Below are positions 8,114 to 16,006 of a stretch of 19,323 nucleotides of DNA, piece by piece. Below the pieces are notes generated by a model. It saw nothing but the letters and a program-made list of their open reading frames with translations, ran no database searches and had not been told where the DNA came from. Source of the DNA: Rhizobium sp. Q54 (GTDB lineage Bacteria; Pseudomonadota; Alphaproteobacteria; Rhizobiales; Beijerinckiaceae); assembly GCA_945903655.1 (NCBI GenBank), contig CAMDOY010000027.1:1-19323 (forward strand), read 5' to 3'. Numbering within the stretch: position 1 is the first letter of the stretch; the number at the start of each line of letters is the position of its first letter. The position numbers and the translations under genes were made by a program.

Positions 8114-9610
8114 TCACCCCTCCAGCGCCTCCACGATGGTGCGCAGCACCTTCACCCGGCTGTAGTATTTGTCATTGGCCTCCACCAGGGTCCAGGGCGC
8201 GCGGCTGGTGGAGGTCAGGTTGACCATGTCGTTCACCGCCTGCTCATAGGCGTCCCACTTCTCCCGATTGCGCCAATCGTCGGGGGTGATCTTGTAGCGC
8301 TTCACCGGCGTATCCTGCCGCGCATTGAACCGCGCCAGCTGCTCGTCCTTGCTGATGGCGAGCCAGAATTTCACCACCGTATAGTCCGCCCGCGCCAGAT
8401 GGCGCTCGAAATCCTTGATCTCGTCATAGGCGCGCAGCCAGTCGGCCTCCGAGCAGAAGCCCTCGACCCGTTCCACCAGCACCCGCCCATACCAGGTGCG
8501 GTCGAAGATGGCGGCCTGTCCGCGCATGGGAATGCGCCGCCAGAAGCGCCAGAGATAGGGATGGACGCGCTCCTCGTCCGTGGGGGCGGCGATGCCGTGG
8601 ACGCGGAAGGCGCGGGGGTCCAGCGCCTCGCGGATGCGCAGGATCGCGCCGCCCTTGCCTGCGGCGTCGTTGCCCTCCATGGCGATCACGAGGCCCCGCT
8701 CGCGGAAGCTCTTTGCGGTGGTGATGCGGGTCAGCGCATGCTGATAGTGGCGCAGCTCCTCCCGATAGGATTCGGGGTCGAGGCTCTTGGTCAGGTCGAG
8801 GGCGGAGATGACCGTGGGCGTCATCAGGGGGATTTTGCCCCTCGGCGCCGCTTTGGGCTTCGCGGGTTTCGCCTTGGCGGCTTTGCTGGTTTCCGCAGCC
8901 GCTTTGCGTAACACGTCGAGCAGCAGCATCCCCGCCGCCAGATCGCGGTAACGGTCATTGTCGCCCGCCACCACATACCAGGGCGCCTGCCCGGTGGAGG
9001 TGATGTCGGCCATTTCAAGGCCCGCCGCGTTCAGCCTTTTGCGCTCCTTTTTCGTGTCGATATGGTTCCATTCGATCACGACCGGGCGCCTGCGCGATCC
9101 ATCGGCCCGCAGCACCTTCTTCAGCCGCCGCTGGGCCTCCTTGTCCGGCAGGAAGAGCCAGAGCTTGAGCAGCATGACGCCTTCCGCCGCCAGCATGGTC
9201 TCGAATTCGTTGATGTCGGTAAGCGCCTGCGTGAATTCGCCCTCGTCCAGCAGGCCCCGCGCGCGCCCGTCCAGCGCGGGATGATACCAGGAGCCCAGCA
9301 CCATGCCGATGCGCCCATGGCCGGGCATGTCGCGCCAGAAGCGCCAGTAGGGCGGGCGCTGGCGCTCGTCCTGCGTTGGCGAAAAATAGGACAGGGTGTC
9401 GAGATGATGCGGGTCGAGCCATTCATAGAAGCGGCCCAGCAGCTCGCCCTTGCCCGCCCCATCCGACCCGTTGATGAGGATCAGCACGCTTTTCTGGCAC
9501 GCCTCCACCAGTTCGAATTGGGCGTCGAGCAGATCCTCGCGCAGGCGCGGTTCGATCTTGTCGAAGTCCTCTTTCGAGAGGTCATGGGACAGGGCGGCTG
9601 ACTCGAACAT
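8114..9610 (-). CDS. pap: Polyphosphate:AMP phosphotransferase (two fused PPK2 domains)
   Basis: This enzyme type phosphorylates AMP to ADP using inorganic polyphosphate. The 498-residue protein has two tandem PPK2 P-loop kinase domains. The N-terminal one (about 1-237) has Walker A NGSDGAGKG at 47-55 but VLGSWYHPAL where the canonical lid motif would be. The C-terminal one (about 262-498) has the canonical GNDAAGKGG at 313-321 and FDRTWYGR at 369-376, so it is the likely catalytic half. An Ala/Lys/Pro-rich linker lies at about 238-260. ATG at 9610 is chosen because GGGAG lies six bases upstream and it follows the IclR stop by 17 bases; earlier in-frame starts at 9625 and 9685 overlap or abut that gene. 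It is probably cotranscribed with the regulator. Confidence 0.94.
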   Translation of the reverse strand: MFESAALSHDLSKEDFDKIEPRLREDLLDAQFELVEACQKSVLILINGSDGAGKGELLGRFYEWLDPHHLDTLSYFSPTQDERQRPPYWRFWRDMPGHGRIGMVLGSWYHPALDGRARGLLDEGEFTQALTDINEFETMLAAEGVMLLKLWLFLPDKEAQRRLKKVLRADGSRRRPVVIEWNHIDTKKERKRLNAAGLEMADITSTGQAPWYVVAGDNDRYRDLAAGMLLLDVLRKAAAETSKAAKAKPAKPKAAPRGKIPLMTPTVISALDLTKSLDPESYREELRHYQHALTRITTAKSFRERGLVIAMEGNDAAGKGGAILRIREALDPRAFRVHGIAAPTDEERVHPYLWRFWRRIPMRGQAAIFDRTWYGRVLVERVEGFCSEADWLRAYDEIKDFERHLARADYTVVKFWLAISKDEQLARFNARQDTPVKRYKITPDDWRNREKWDAYEQAVNDMVNLTSTSRAPWTLVEANDKYYSRVKVLRTIVEALEG

Positions 9611-9627
9611 GCGCGTCTCCCTCATCG

Positions 9628-10470
9628 TCAGGCGGCTATGGCGCGCTCCAGGGTCTCGACGCCGGTCTTGAGCGCCGCCGCGCAACGCTCGATCAGCTCC
9701 TCGCTCGCCCGGCTGCGGGGAATCGAGACATGCATGGCCGCCACAGGCTTGCCCATCCGATCCCTGATGATGCGCGCCACGGCGATGCTGCCCACCGTGA
9801 ATTCCGCCGTGCTGAGGGCGAAGCCCAGTCGGCGCACCCGCTCGATCTCATTTTCCAGCCGGGCCCGGTCGATGATGGTCGTCTCGGAAAAGGATTGTAA
9901 CGTGGTGCGGTCAAGATAGGCCGCCAGCTCCTGCGGCTCCATGGCCGCCAGAAAGACCCGGCTGGTGGCGCCTGCATAAAGCGGAATCGGCACGCCGATC
10001 TGCTGGCTTTGGCTGATGGCGTTGATGGCCTCGACGGCGTCCACATTCACCCGGAAGTCAAGGTCGCGCACGGAGAGCACCACGCTCTCGTTCACCTTGT
10101 CGCGGATCGCGATCATGATGGGATGGGCGATGGTGCGAACGGGAAGGGATTGCAGCACGGAGCTGGCCAGCCCCAGGGGCAGAATGCCCAGGCGATAGCT
10201 GGCGGTTTCCCGATTTTGCGTCGCCAGACCCTCGGTCACCAGGGTCGCCAGAATGCGAAAGGCGGTGGGCTTGGAAAGCCCCGCCCGATTGGCGACTTCC
10301 AGAAGGCTGGACTCCCGCGGGGAGGCCGCCAGCGCGAAGAGAATTCGCCCGGCCCGATCCACCGCCTCGATGGCGCTCTGGTCCAGGCGCGGTTCGCCCG
10401 CAGCCTCGCGCGGGCCGGTCTTGCCCTTGCCCACGGGTTTGCTCGCAGGGGGCGTCGTCGCCCTCGCCAT
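9628..10470 (-). CDS. IclR family transcriptional regulator
   Basis: The 280-residue protein has a basic N-terminal tail (1-33), a winged helix-turn-helix at about 36-95 with SLLEVANRAGLSKPTAFRIL as the recognition region, and the C-terminal IclR effector-binding domain (about 110-275: IPLYAGATSRVFLAAM, GFALSTAEFTVGSIAVARII). IclR proteins bind DNA as dimers or tetramers and respond to small, often aromatic or organic-acid, ligands; the ligand here is unknown. ATG 10470 has GAGGAG six bases upstream. The gene is divergent from the cupin gene across 163 bases and lies directly upstream of the phosphotransferase gene, so it may control both and itself. The target inference is from position only. 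Confidence 0.95.
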   Translation of the reverse strand: MARATTPPASKPVGKGKTGPREAAGEPRLDQSAIEAVDRAGRILFALAASPRESSLLEVANRAGLSKPTAFRILATLVTEGLATQNRETASYRLGILPLGLASSVLQSLPVRTIAHPIMIAIRDKVNESVVLSVRDLDFRVNVDAVEAINAISQSQQIGVPIPLYAGATSRVFLAAMEPQELAAYLDRTTLQSFSETTIIDRARLENEIERVRRLGFALSTAEFTVGSIAVARIIRDRMGKPVAAMHVSIPRSRASEELIERCAAALKTGVETLERAIAA

Positions 10471-10497
10471 GCCTGTCTCCTCGAAATTCTCGGCCCC

Positions 10498-10525
10498 TTG
10501 GGGCGCAACTGCGGAGTCTTATAAG
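10498..10525 (+). promoter_or_regulatory. Candidate promoter of the cupin gene, with a palindromic centre
   Basis: TTGGGC at 10498-10503 and TATAAG at 10520-10525 are 16 bases apart in the IclR-cupin divergent region. The -10 is embedded in the 8-bp palindrome CTTATAAG (10518-10525), flanked by imperfectly symmetric GGAGT and CCTTTCC. An IclR site overlapping this promoter would fit autoregulation and control of the cupin gene, but no known IclR operator consensus was recognised. Confidence 0.35.
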
Positions 10526-10633
10526 CCTTTCCGGAGGCAGCGTCTCTGGTTCCAAGGTCGCATCTTGCGGCGCCGGGCTTTACAGCTCGCCCCCGCTCGT
10601 CCAGCTTCCGCTCATCAGAAGAGGATTCCACCT

Positions 10634-11173
10634 ATGACCATACCGGAAGGGCGCGTGCGCCGCGTCGTCACCACCGTCAACGAAGAGGGCAAGGCCGTTG
10701 TCCTCTTTGACAGCGAAAACCCCAACCGCGCCGTGCGCCCGGGCAAGAACAATGTGGCCAATCTCATCTGGACCACCGATGGCGCTCCCGCCGACATCGC
10801 GGGCCCGCAGGATCGCGGCGCCCTGAAGATCGGCACCTCGCCGCTCCCCGGCGCCTCCATCTTCCGCATCATGGACTATCCGCCCGTGACGCCGGAGATG
10901 GAGAAAATGGACACCGCGGCCCGCATGAAGGAGCTCGCCCACGAGCCGGAAATCCGGGGCCTGCCGCCGCGTCATCCCTTCATGCACCGCACCCGCACGG
11001 TCGATTACGCCATCATCCTGCAAGGGGAGATCGATATGCTGCTGGATGACAGCGAGATCCACCTGAAGGCGGGCGATGTGCTGGTGCAGCAGGGCACCAA
11101 CCACGCCTGGGTCAATCGGGGGACCGAGGTCTGCCGCATCGCCTTCGTGCTGATCGACGCCAAGCCGATCTGA
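10634..11173 (+). CDS. Cupin domain-containing protein
   Basis: The 179-residue protein has a single C-terminal cupin barrel. Motif 1 is HRTRTVDYAIILQGE (118-132), where the second histidine of the classic HXH is replaced and D124 may substitute; motif 2 is GDVLVQQGTNHAWVN (147-161) with H157. The N-terminal half (KNNVANLIWTTDGAPADIAG) resembles a subgroup of uncharacterised proteobacterial cupins found beside regulators of aromatic or organic-acid metabolism. ATG 10634 is preceded by AGAGGA with eight bases spacing; an upstream in-frame extension exists but lies across the promoter region. Divergent orientation to the IclR gene suggests it is a regulated target. A sugar- or acid-binding role or an oxygenase-like activity are both possible; nothing in the sequence decides. 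Confidence 0.9.
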   Translation: MTIPEGRVRRVVTTVNEEGKAVVLFDSENPNRAVRPGKNNVANLIWTTDGAPADIAGPQDRGALKIGTSPLPGASIFRIMDYPPVTPEMEKMDTAARMKELAHEPEIRGLPPRHPFMHRTRTVDYAIILQGEIDMLLDDSEIHLKAGDVLVQQGTNHAWVNRGTEVCRIAFVLIDAKPI

Positions 11174-11194
11174 CGCCGCTGCGATTGGGGGGCT

Positions 11195-11596
11195 TCAGGC
11201 GATTTGGGTCAACGTCGGGGAGGAGGCCACCACCTTGTTGACGATCTCTTCCCCCGCGACATCTCGCGCATAGGCGAAGAGTTCGCGACCGATGGTCTGC
11301 ATTTCGGCCATGCCGAGGCCCAGCGCCATGAGCTTGCCCGCCAGCCCCATGATGCCGCCGCCCCCGCCCATCATGCTGCTGAGCGCGCCCATGAGGCCGC
11401 CGCCGCCCATGGGCGCCTCGGCCTCGCCCATGCTGGCGGCCAGCTCCTGGGCGCCGGGGATCTTGTCCATGAGGTCCTGGAGGGCCTGCGGCTCCACCTC
11501 AGATTTCAGGAAGACGAAAATCTCTCCGATGGCCTGCTGCGTCACCTGCGCGTCCACGCCAGCGGCCTGGCTCACCCGTGCGATCATTTCGTCCAT
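11195..11596 (-). CDS. Small Gly/Met-rich protein, DUF2780/DUF2267-like
   Basis: The 133-residue protein begins MDEMIARVSQAAGVDAQ and has an amphipathic helical N-terminal half (to about residue 55) of the kind seen in small DUF2267/DUF2780-type proteins, with the pattern of 'VDAQVTQQAIGEIFVFL' followed by 'MDKIPGAQEL'. A flexible Gly/Met-rich segment (GGGGLMGALSSMMGGGGG) follows at about 62-80, then a last helical stretch ending in SSPTLTQIA. No signal peptide or catalytic motif is visible. ATG 11596 has GGAG nine bases upstream; an extension to 11716 would lack any family resemblance. It is divergent from the HerA-like gene and its function is unknown. The family label is tentative. Confidence 0.78.
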   Translation of the reverse strand: MDEMIARVSQAAGVDAQVTQQAIGEIFVFLKSEVEPQALQDLMDKIPGAQELAASMGEAEAPMGGGGLMGALSSMMGGGGGIMGLAGKLMALGLGMAEMQTIGRELFAYARDVAGEEIVNKVVASSPTLTQIA

Positions 11597-11756
11597 GCCG
11601 ACTGTCTCCGACTTGTTGCTGACGCAGCTTAACGCAGGGGTATGGGCGAGGCCAATCACGACTCCAAAAGCATCCCGCGCCTCGCCGGGTTCCCCTGTGG
11701 CGCGGGCGAAGCGCATGGCCTATATGTTTTGCAGTGTTTGAGCGAAAAGGCGCGAC

Positions 11757-13370
11757 ATGACGGACGATCCCGCGAACCAGCCCGGCAAGATCCTGATCGG
11801 CAAGGGCGAGGCCTTTCAATATCTTCAACTGCCCCTGGGCAATCGCCATGGCCTGGTGGCGGGCGCCACCGGCACGGGCAAGACCGTGACGCTGCAGGTG
11901 CTGGCGGAGGGTTTCTCCAACGCGGGCACGGCGGTTTTCTGCGCGGACGTGAAGGGCGATCTGTCGGGCCTCGCCATGGCGGGGGAGGGCAAGGCGCCCT
12001 TCGTGCAGCGCGCGAAAGACATTGGCGTGACCTATACGCCCGACCGTTTCCCCGTCGTGTTCTGGGATGTGTTCGGCGAGCAGGGCCATCCCGTGCGCGC
12101 CACCCTCTCGGAAATGGGCCCGGTGCTGCTGGCGCGCCTGCTCGATCTCAACGATGTGCAGGAGGGCGTGCTCAACATCGTCTTCCGCATCGCCGATGAA
12201 CAGGGCCTGCTGCTGCTGGATCTGAAGGACCTGCGCGCCATGCTCGCCATGGTCTCGGACAACGCCGCCGAACTCACCAAGCATTATGGCAATGTGGCCC
12301 CCGCCACCGTGGGCGCCATCCAGCGGCAATTGCTGGTGCTGGAAAATCAGGGCGCGGACAAGTTCTTCGGCGAGCCCGCCCTGTCCATCGAGGATTTCAT
12401 CCGCACCGACCGCGACGGGCGCGGGATCATCAATGTGCTGGCCGCCGACAAGCTCATGCGCAGCCCCAAGCTCTACGCGACCTTTCTGCTGTGGATGCTC
12501 TCCGAACTCTTCGAAACCCTCCCTGAAGTGGGCGACGCCGACAAGCCGAAGCTCGTCTTCTTCTTCGATGAAGCCCATCTGCTGTTCGACAGCGCGCCGA
12601 AGAACCTGATGACCGCCATCGAACAGGTGGTGCGCCTCATCCGCTCCAAGGGCGTGGGCGTCTATTTCGTCACCCAGAACCCCCTGGATGTGCCTGACGT
12701 GGTTCTGGGCCAGCTCGGCAACCGGGCGCAACATGCCCTGCGCGCCTTCACCCCGCGAGATCAGAAGGCGGTGAAGGCGGCGGCGGAAACCTTCCGTCAG
12801 AACGCCTCGTTCAACACAAGCGAAGTCATCACCCAGCTCGGCGTGGGCGAGGCTCTGGTCTCCATGCTGGAGAAGGGCGGCACGCCTGCCGTGGTCTCGC
12901 GTTCGCTCATCGCGCCGCCGGGCTCGCGGGTGGGGCCGATCACGGCGGAGGAGCGCGCCGCCGTGATCGCCGCTAGCCCCCTGCGCGGCAAATATGACGT
13001 GACCATCGACCGGGAGTCCGCCTTCGAGGTGCTGAACAGGCGCGGGACGCAGATGGTGGAGAAGGGGCAATCCGCTCCCCAGCAACAGGCGCCGTCCTCC
13101 GTCCCGCCCAGCCCCTGGACCCATAAGAACGCCCCGCCAGCGCCTCCGCCACAGGAGGCGCCGTCTCACGGGGGCAGCATTCTCGACACCATCGGCGGCA
13201 TGATTGGCGGCGCGCTGGGCAATGGGAGCTCCGGCTCCGGCTCGCGGGGCAATCGCATGTCCACGGGGGAGATGATCGTCCGCTCAGCCGCCCAATCGGC
13301 GGCGCGCTCCATCGGCACCCAGATCACCCGCGCCATCCTGCGCAATGTGCTGGGGGGCATGAGGCGCTGA
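11757..13370 (+). CDS. HerA/YjgR-like ATPase (DUF853, helicase HerA-like C-terminal domain)
   Basis: The 537-residue protein is a P-loop ATPase of the FtsK-HerA class. Walker A is GATGTGKT at 36-43, Walker B is LVFFFDEAH at 266-274, and QNPLDVP (308-314) with arginines in GNRAQHALRAF (321-331) resemble sensor and arginine-finger elements, as in hexameric ATPases. The length and order match the E. coli YjgR group, whose role is not established. Residues about 438-480 are a Pro/Gln/Ala-rich linker, followed by a C-terminal segment with a glycine/serine-rich stretch and a final hydrophobic helix (AILRNVLGGM). AAAAGG at 11745-11750 is six bases before the ATG. No NurA-type nuclease is next to it, unlike archaeal HerA pairs and some defence systems. 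Confidence 0.92.
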   Translation: MTDDPANQPGKILIGKGEAFQYLQLPLGNRHGLVAGATGTGKTVTLQVLAEGFSNAGTAVFCADVKGDLSGLAMAGEGKAPFVQRAKDIGVTYTPDRFPVVFWDVFGEQGHPVRATLSEMGPVLLARLLDLNDVQEGVLNIVFRIADEQGLLLLDLKDLRAMLAMVSDNAAELTKHYGNVAPATVGAIQRQLLVLENQGADKFFGEPALSIEDFIRTDRDGRGIINVLAADKLMRSPKLYATFLLWMLSELFETLPEVGDADKPKLVFFFDEAHLLFDSAPKNLMTAIEQVVRLIRSKGVGVYFVTQNPLDVPDVVLGQLGNRAQHALRAFTPRDQKAVKAAAETFRQNASFNTSEVITQLGVGEALVSMLEKGGTPAVVSRSLIAPPGSRVGPITAEERAAVIAASPLRGKYDVTIDRESAFEVLNRRGTQMVEKGQSAPQQQAPSSVPPSPWTHKNAPPAPPPQEAPSHGGSILDTIGGMIGGALGNGSSGSGSRGNRMSTGEMIVRSAAQSAARSIGTQITRAILRNVLGGMRR

Positions 13371-13374
13371 AGGC

Positions 13375-13403
13375 TTGGACCGGGCGCCCGGCTACGCTAC
13401 ATC
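13375..13403 (+). promoter_or_regulatory. Candidate promoter of the M20 dipeptidase gene
   Basis: TTGGAC at 13375-13380 and TACATC at 13398-13403 are 17 bases apart in the 57-base gap before the dipeptidase gene. The spacer begins within the self-complementary 12-mer CCGGGCGCCCGG (13380-13391). The -10 is weak (3 of 6 positions). Confidence 0.3.
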
Positions 13404-13427
13404 TGTGACACCCAGCCGGAGATTCCC

Positions 13428-14810
13428 ATGCCCGTTCTCGATGATGTTCTCGCCCGGATCGACCATAATCTTGACGGCGCCCTCAAGCGCCTCTTCGGCC
13501 TTCTGGAAATCCGCTCCATCTCGGCGGATCCCGCCTACAAGGACGACTGCGCTCGCGCCGCGCAATGGCTGGCGGATGAGCTGAACGGGCTTGGCTTCGA
13601 AGCCTCGGTGCGGCCCACTGCGGGGCATTCCATGGTCGTGGCGCACGCCAAGTCGAAGCGTCGCGATGTGCCCCATGTGCTCTTCTACGGCCATTACGAC
13701 GTGCAGCCCGCCGATCCCCTGGAGCTCTGGGAGACCGACCCCTTCGCGCCGCGCATGGTGGAGGGGCCTGAGGGTCGTCGTATCGTGGCGCGCGGCGCCG
13801 CCGACGACAAGGGCCAGTTGATGACCTTCGTGGAGGCCTGCCGCGCCTTCATGGAAAGCGGCGGCCTGCCCTGCGATGTGACCCTGCTGTTCGAAGGCGA
13901 GGAAGAATGTGGCTCGCCCTCGCTGCCTGCGTTCCTGGCCGCCAACAAGGCGGATCTGACCGCAGATCTCGCCATGCTCTGCGACACCAATATGTGGAAC
14001 GCCAAGACGCCCATGATCACAACCATGCTGCGGGGTCTGGCGCTGGAGGAGGTGGTGATCCGCGCCGCCTCGCGCGATCTGCATTCGGGCCTGTTTGGCG
14101 GGGCGGCGGTGAACCCCATTCACGTGCTCTCGAAGATCATCGCTGATCTGCGCGACGACAAGGGCGCCGTGACCCTGCCGGGCTTTTATGACGGCGTGTC
14201 CGAACTGCCCGAGGAGGTCGCGGCCCAATGGCGCGCGCTGGATTTCAACGAGGCGAAGTTTCTGGGCGACATGGGCCTGTCGCAACCCGCTGGCGAGCGC
14301 GGGCGCAGCATTCTCGAATTGATCTGGGCGCGGCCGACTTTTGATGTGAACGGAATCATCGGCGGCTATACGGGCGCGGGCTCCAAGACCGTGCTGCCCG
14401 CCCAGGCCAGCGCCAAATTCTCCTTCCGCCTCGTGGGCCAGCAGGACCCCGAGAAGGTGCTGGCGAGTTTCCGCGCCTTCGTGAAGGCCCATCTGCCGCC
14501 CGATTGCGAGGCTGAGTTCATCCGCCACGGCGCCTCGCCCGGACTGACCCTGCCCTTCGCCTCCGAACCCCTCAGCCGCGCCCGCCGCGCGCTCCAGCAG
14601 GAATGGGGCGTGGAGCCGGTGCTCGGCGGCTCCGGCGGCTCGATCCCCATCGTGGGTGACCTGAAGCGCGATCTGGGCATGGACGCCCTGATGGTGGGCT
14701 TCGGCCTCGACGACGACCGCATCCATTCGCCGAATGAGAAATACGAGCTGAGTTCGTTCCATAAGGGAACGCGCAGCTGGGCGCGGATTCTGGCGGCGCT
14801 GGCGGGGTGA
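13428..14810 (+). CDS. M20 family dipeptidase (carnosinase-type metallopeptidase)
   Basis: The 460-residue cytosolic protein has the full zinc-peptidase site of family M20: H89 and D91 in YGHYDVQP, the bridging D126 in GAADDKG, the catalytic general base E158 and metal ligand E159 in FEGEEECGS, D186 in CDTNMW, and H433 in IHSPNEKY. The insert with SRDLHSGLFGG is the dimerisation/lid domain region. Such enzymes cleave dipeptides or N-acyl amino acids; the exact substrate cannot be read from sequence. ATG 13428 has GGAG six bases upstream. It follows the HerA-like gene by 57 bases on the same strand and ends 26 bases from the convergent helix-turn-helix gene, with no clear terminator between. 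Confidence 0.94.
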   Translation: MPVLDDVLARIDHNLDGALKRLFGLLEIRSISADPAYKDDCARAAQWLADELNGLGFEASVRPTAGHSMVVAHAKSKRRDVPHVLFYGHYDVQPADPLELWETDPFAPRMVEGPEGRRIVARGAADDKGQLMTFVEACRAFMESGGLPCDVTLLFEGEEECGSPSLPAFLAANKADLTADLAMLCDTNMWNAKTPMITTMLRGLALEEVVIRAASRDLHSGLFGGAAVNPIHVLSKIIADLRDDKGAVTLPGFYDGVSELPEEVAAQWRALDFNEAKFLGDMGLSQPAGERGRSILELIWARPTFDVNGIIGGYTGAGSKTVLPAQASAKFSFRLVGQQDPEKVLASFRAFVKAHLPPDCEAEFIRHGASPGLTLPFASEPLSRARRALQQEWGVEPVLGGSGGSIPIVGDLKRDLGMDALMVGFGLDDDRIHSPNEKYELSSFHKGTRSWARILAALAG

Positions 14811-14836
14811 GGGGCTTTAGCGCCGCGCGTTTTGAA

Positions 14837-15163
14837 TCAAACGGGTTCTGCGACTGTATGATCGGCGAGGCGCGGCTTCACCGTGACAGTCACCTCAACG
14901 TCTTGATCGAGCTTCTCCAGCATGGCCATGAGGCGATCAATCGTAAAACGCGATAGCTTGGCTTGCCGGACGCGCGAAAAATCGGCGGCCGAAAAACCCG
15001 TTACATCGTGAGCGTTGCGCACACTCATGTTGAGCGCATCAAGAACGCCGACAATCTTGGCGGCGAGGATGGCTTTAAGCTGCAGGGCTTCAGGGTTGGC
15101 GAGACCAAGGTCGCGGAAGACGTTGCCGCTTCCATGCACCATTTCAAGATCATCGTCGCTCAT
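14837..15163 (-). CDS. Orphan HigA-like (XRE/HTH_37-type) helix-turn-helix protein
   Basis: The 108-residue protein has an XRE-type helix-turn-helix at about residues 30-85: LKAILAAKIVGVLDAL, then VRNAHDVTGFSAADFSRVRQ as the turn and recognition helix, then LSRFTIDRLMAMLEKL and a terminal strand VEVTVTVKP. This is the pattern of antitoxins of the HigA-2 / COG5606 group, usually encoded directly after a RelE/HigB-type toxin. No toxin gene is present: a DUF1835-DUF3658 gene ends 60 bases upstream on the same strand. AAGGAGG lies seven bases before the ATG, one of the strongest ribosome-binding sites in the window. The protein may instead act as a transcription factor for the upstream pair. GC content here is lower than in the flanks. 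Confidence 0.85.
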   Translation of the reverse strand: MSDDDLEMVHGSGNVFRDLGLANPEALQLKAILAAKIVGVLDALNMSVRNAHDVTGFSAADFSRVRQAKLSRFTIDRLMAMLEKLDQDVEVTVTVKPRLADHTVAEPV

Positions 15164-15223
15164 TTCAAGGCCTCCTTCAAGCGCTTGAGCCTGTCGTGGA
15201 TAAACCTGCGCCCCGGTTCCGCT

Positions 15224-15988
15224 TCACCGTTCTCGCCGCACCCGCAGCCCCCTGATTCCAGCTTCCCTATTCTCTGCCTCCAGTACCCCGCGCGCGATCA
15301 GCGCTCGCACCCGATAAAACAAAAACGCGTCGCTCACATAATCAGCAGCCTCGCCCATCACCTGTCCCACAACGTAGATAGCGCGTTTGAAATCAGAGCT
15401 GCATTGCGACAGCAAGGCTTCGTCGAAAAAGCTCTCTTCGCAGATTGCCAACTGACCTTCGAGGCAAAGGCGCAGCGTATGGTCTTGCTTCGTCAGCGCC
15501 ACCCATTCGAGAGCCAGAGCGTCACGCTCATCCTGCGTGAGTGGTCTCGCCTGCGCCTGTCGCAGCTTGTTCACCGCGCAGAGGGCCACAGCCGTGCGGC
15601 CCTGGAAATCGGCGGTGAAACGCGGGACTTCACTGATCCAGAGTTGCGCCTGCAGCCATGCGTGGCAGAGCGCGCGCAGCAGGGTCTGCTCCATGCCATT
15701 TTGGCCGCACCAGATCAGGGCGATTTCATCGGGCGCCGGCGCCAGATCTGAAAGGCCCGGATGCGTCTCGCAGTCTTGCGGCGTCTCCCCGCAACCGGCG
15801 GCCTCGAACATGCGGTTAAGCCATGCCGCGCGTGCGGCACGGCCCGCCGCTGTGTGCAAGTCGCGCAGGGGTCCATAGGCCATGCAATCGTCCACGATGA
15901 TCTGGCGTTCATCGGGCCTGCCTGCGATGAGCGCCGCGATGTTCTGCGCGGCGAGGTCGCCCGTGCTCATATGTGCGATTCTGGTCAT
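15224..15988 (-). CDS. DUF1835-DUF3658 protein, paralogue 2
   Basis: The 254-residue protein shows an N-terminal DUF1835-like part (IIVDDCMAYGPLRDL near 30-44, IWCGQNGMEQTLLRALCHAW, LWISEV) and a C-terminal DUF3658-like part (ARPLTQDERDALALEW, then FDEALLSQCSSDFKRAI, VVGQVMG, DAFLFYRVRALIARGVLE). The function of both domains is unknown. It is clearly related to the preceding gene along its whole length but well diverged. ATG 15988 lies 18 bases after that gene's stop; AGGAGGG is twelve bases upstream, a rather long spacing, and ATG 15970 is an alternative. Base composition is lower than in neighbouring genes (64 G+C in 120 bases at 15301-15420 by hand count). The layout suggests a three-gene operon with the helix-turn-helix gene. 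Confidence 0.87.
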   Translation of the reverse strand: MTRIAHMSTGDLAAQNIAALIAGRPDERQIIVDDCMAYGPLRDLHTAAGRAARAAWLNRMFEAAGCGETPQDCETHPGLSDLAPAPDEIALIWCGQNGMEQTLLRALCHAWLQAQLWISEVPRFTADFQGRTAVALCAVNKLRQAQARPLTQDERDALALEWVALTKQDHTLRLCLEGQLAICEESFFDEALLSQCSSDFKRAIYVVGQVMGEAADYVSDAFLFYRVRALIARGVLEAENREAGIRGLRVRRER

Positions 15989-16006
15989 GTCGCGCTTGAG
16001 CCCTCC

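Noticed and set aside
11734..11760. Eight-codon GTG frame ending in an ATGA overlap with the HerA-like start
   Set aside because: Too short, no ribosome-binding site of its own, and the ATPase gene already has a good one.
11499..13169. 556-codon minus-strand open frame opposite the HerA-like gene
   Set aside because: The opposite strand has Walker A and B motifs and a normal start; this frame has no recognisable domain and overlaps the small divergent gene.
13392..14762. 456-codon minus-strand open frame opposite the M20 dipeptidase
   Set aside because: The plus-strand protein has every expected metal ligand; this one is a His/Gly/Ala-rich shadow.
14811..14843. Possible terminator between the M20 dipeptidase and the helix-turn-helix gene
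   Set aside because: Only a 5-bp AT-rich stem (CGTTT/AAACG) that overlaps coding sequence, with no adjacent T tract.
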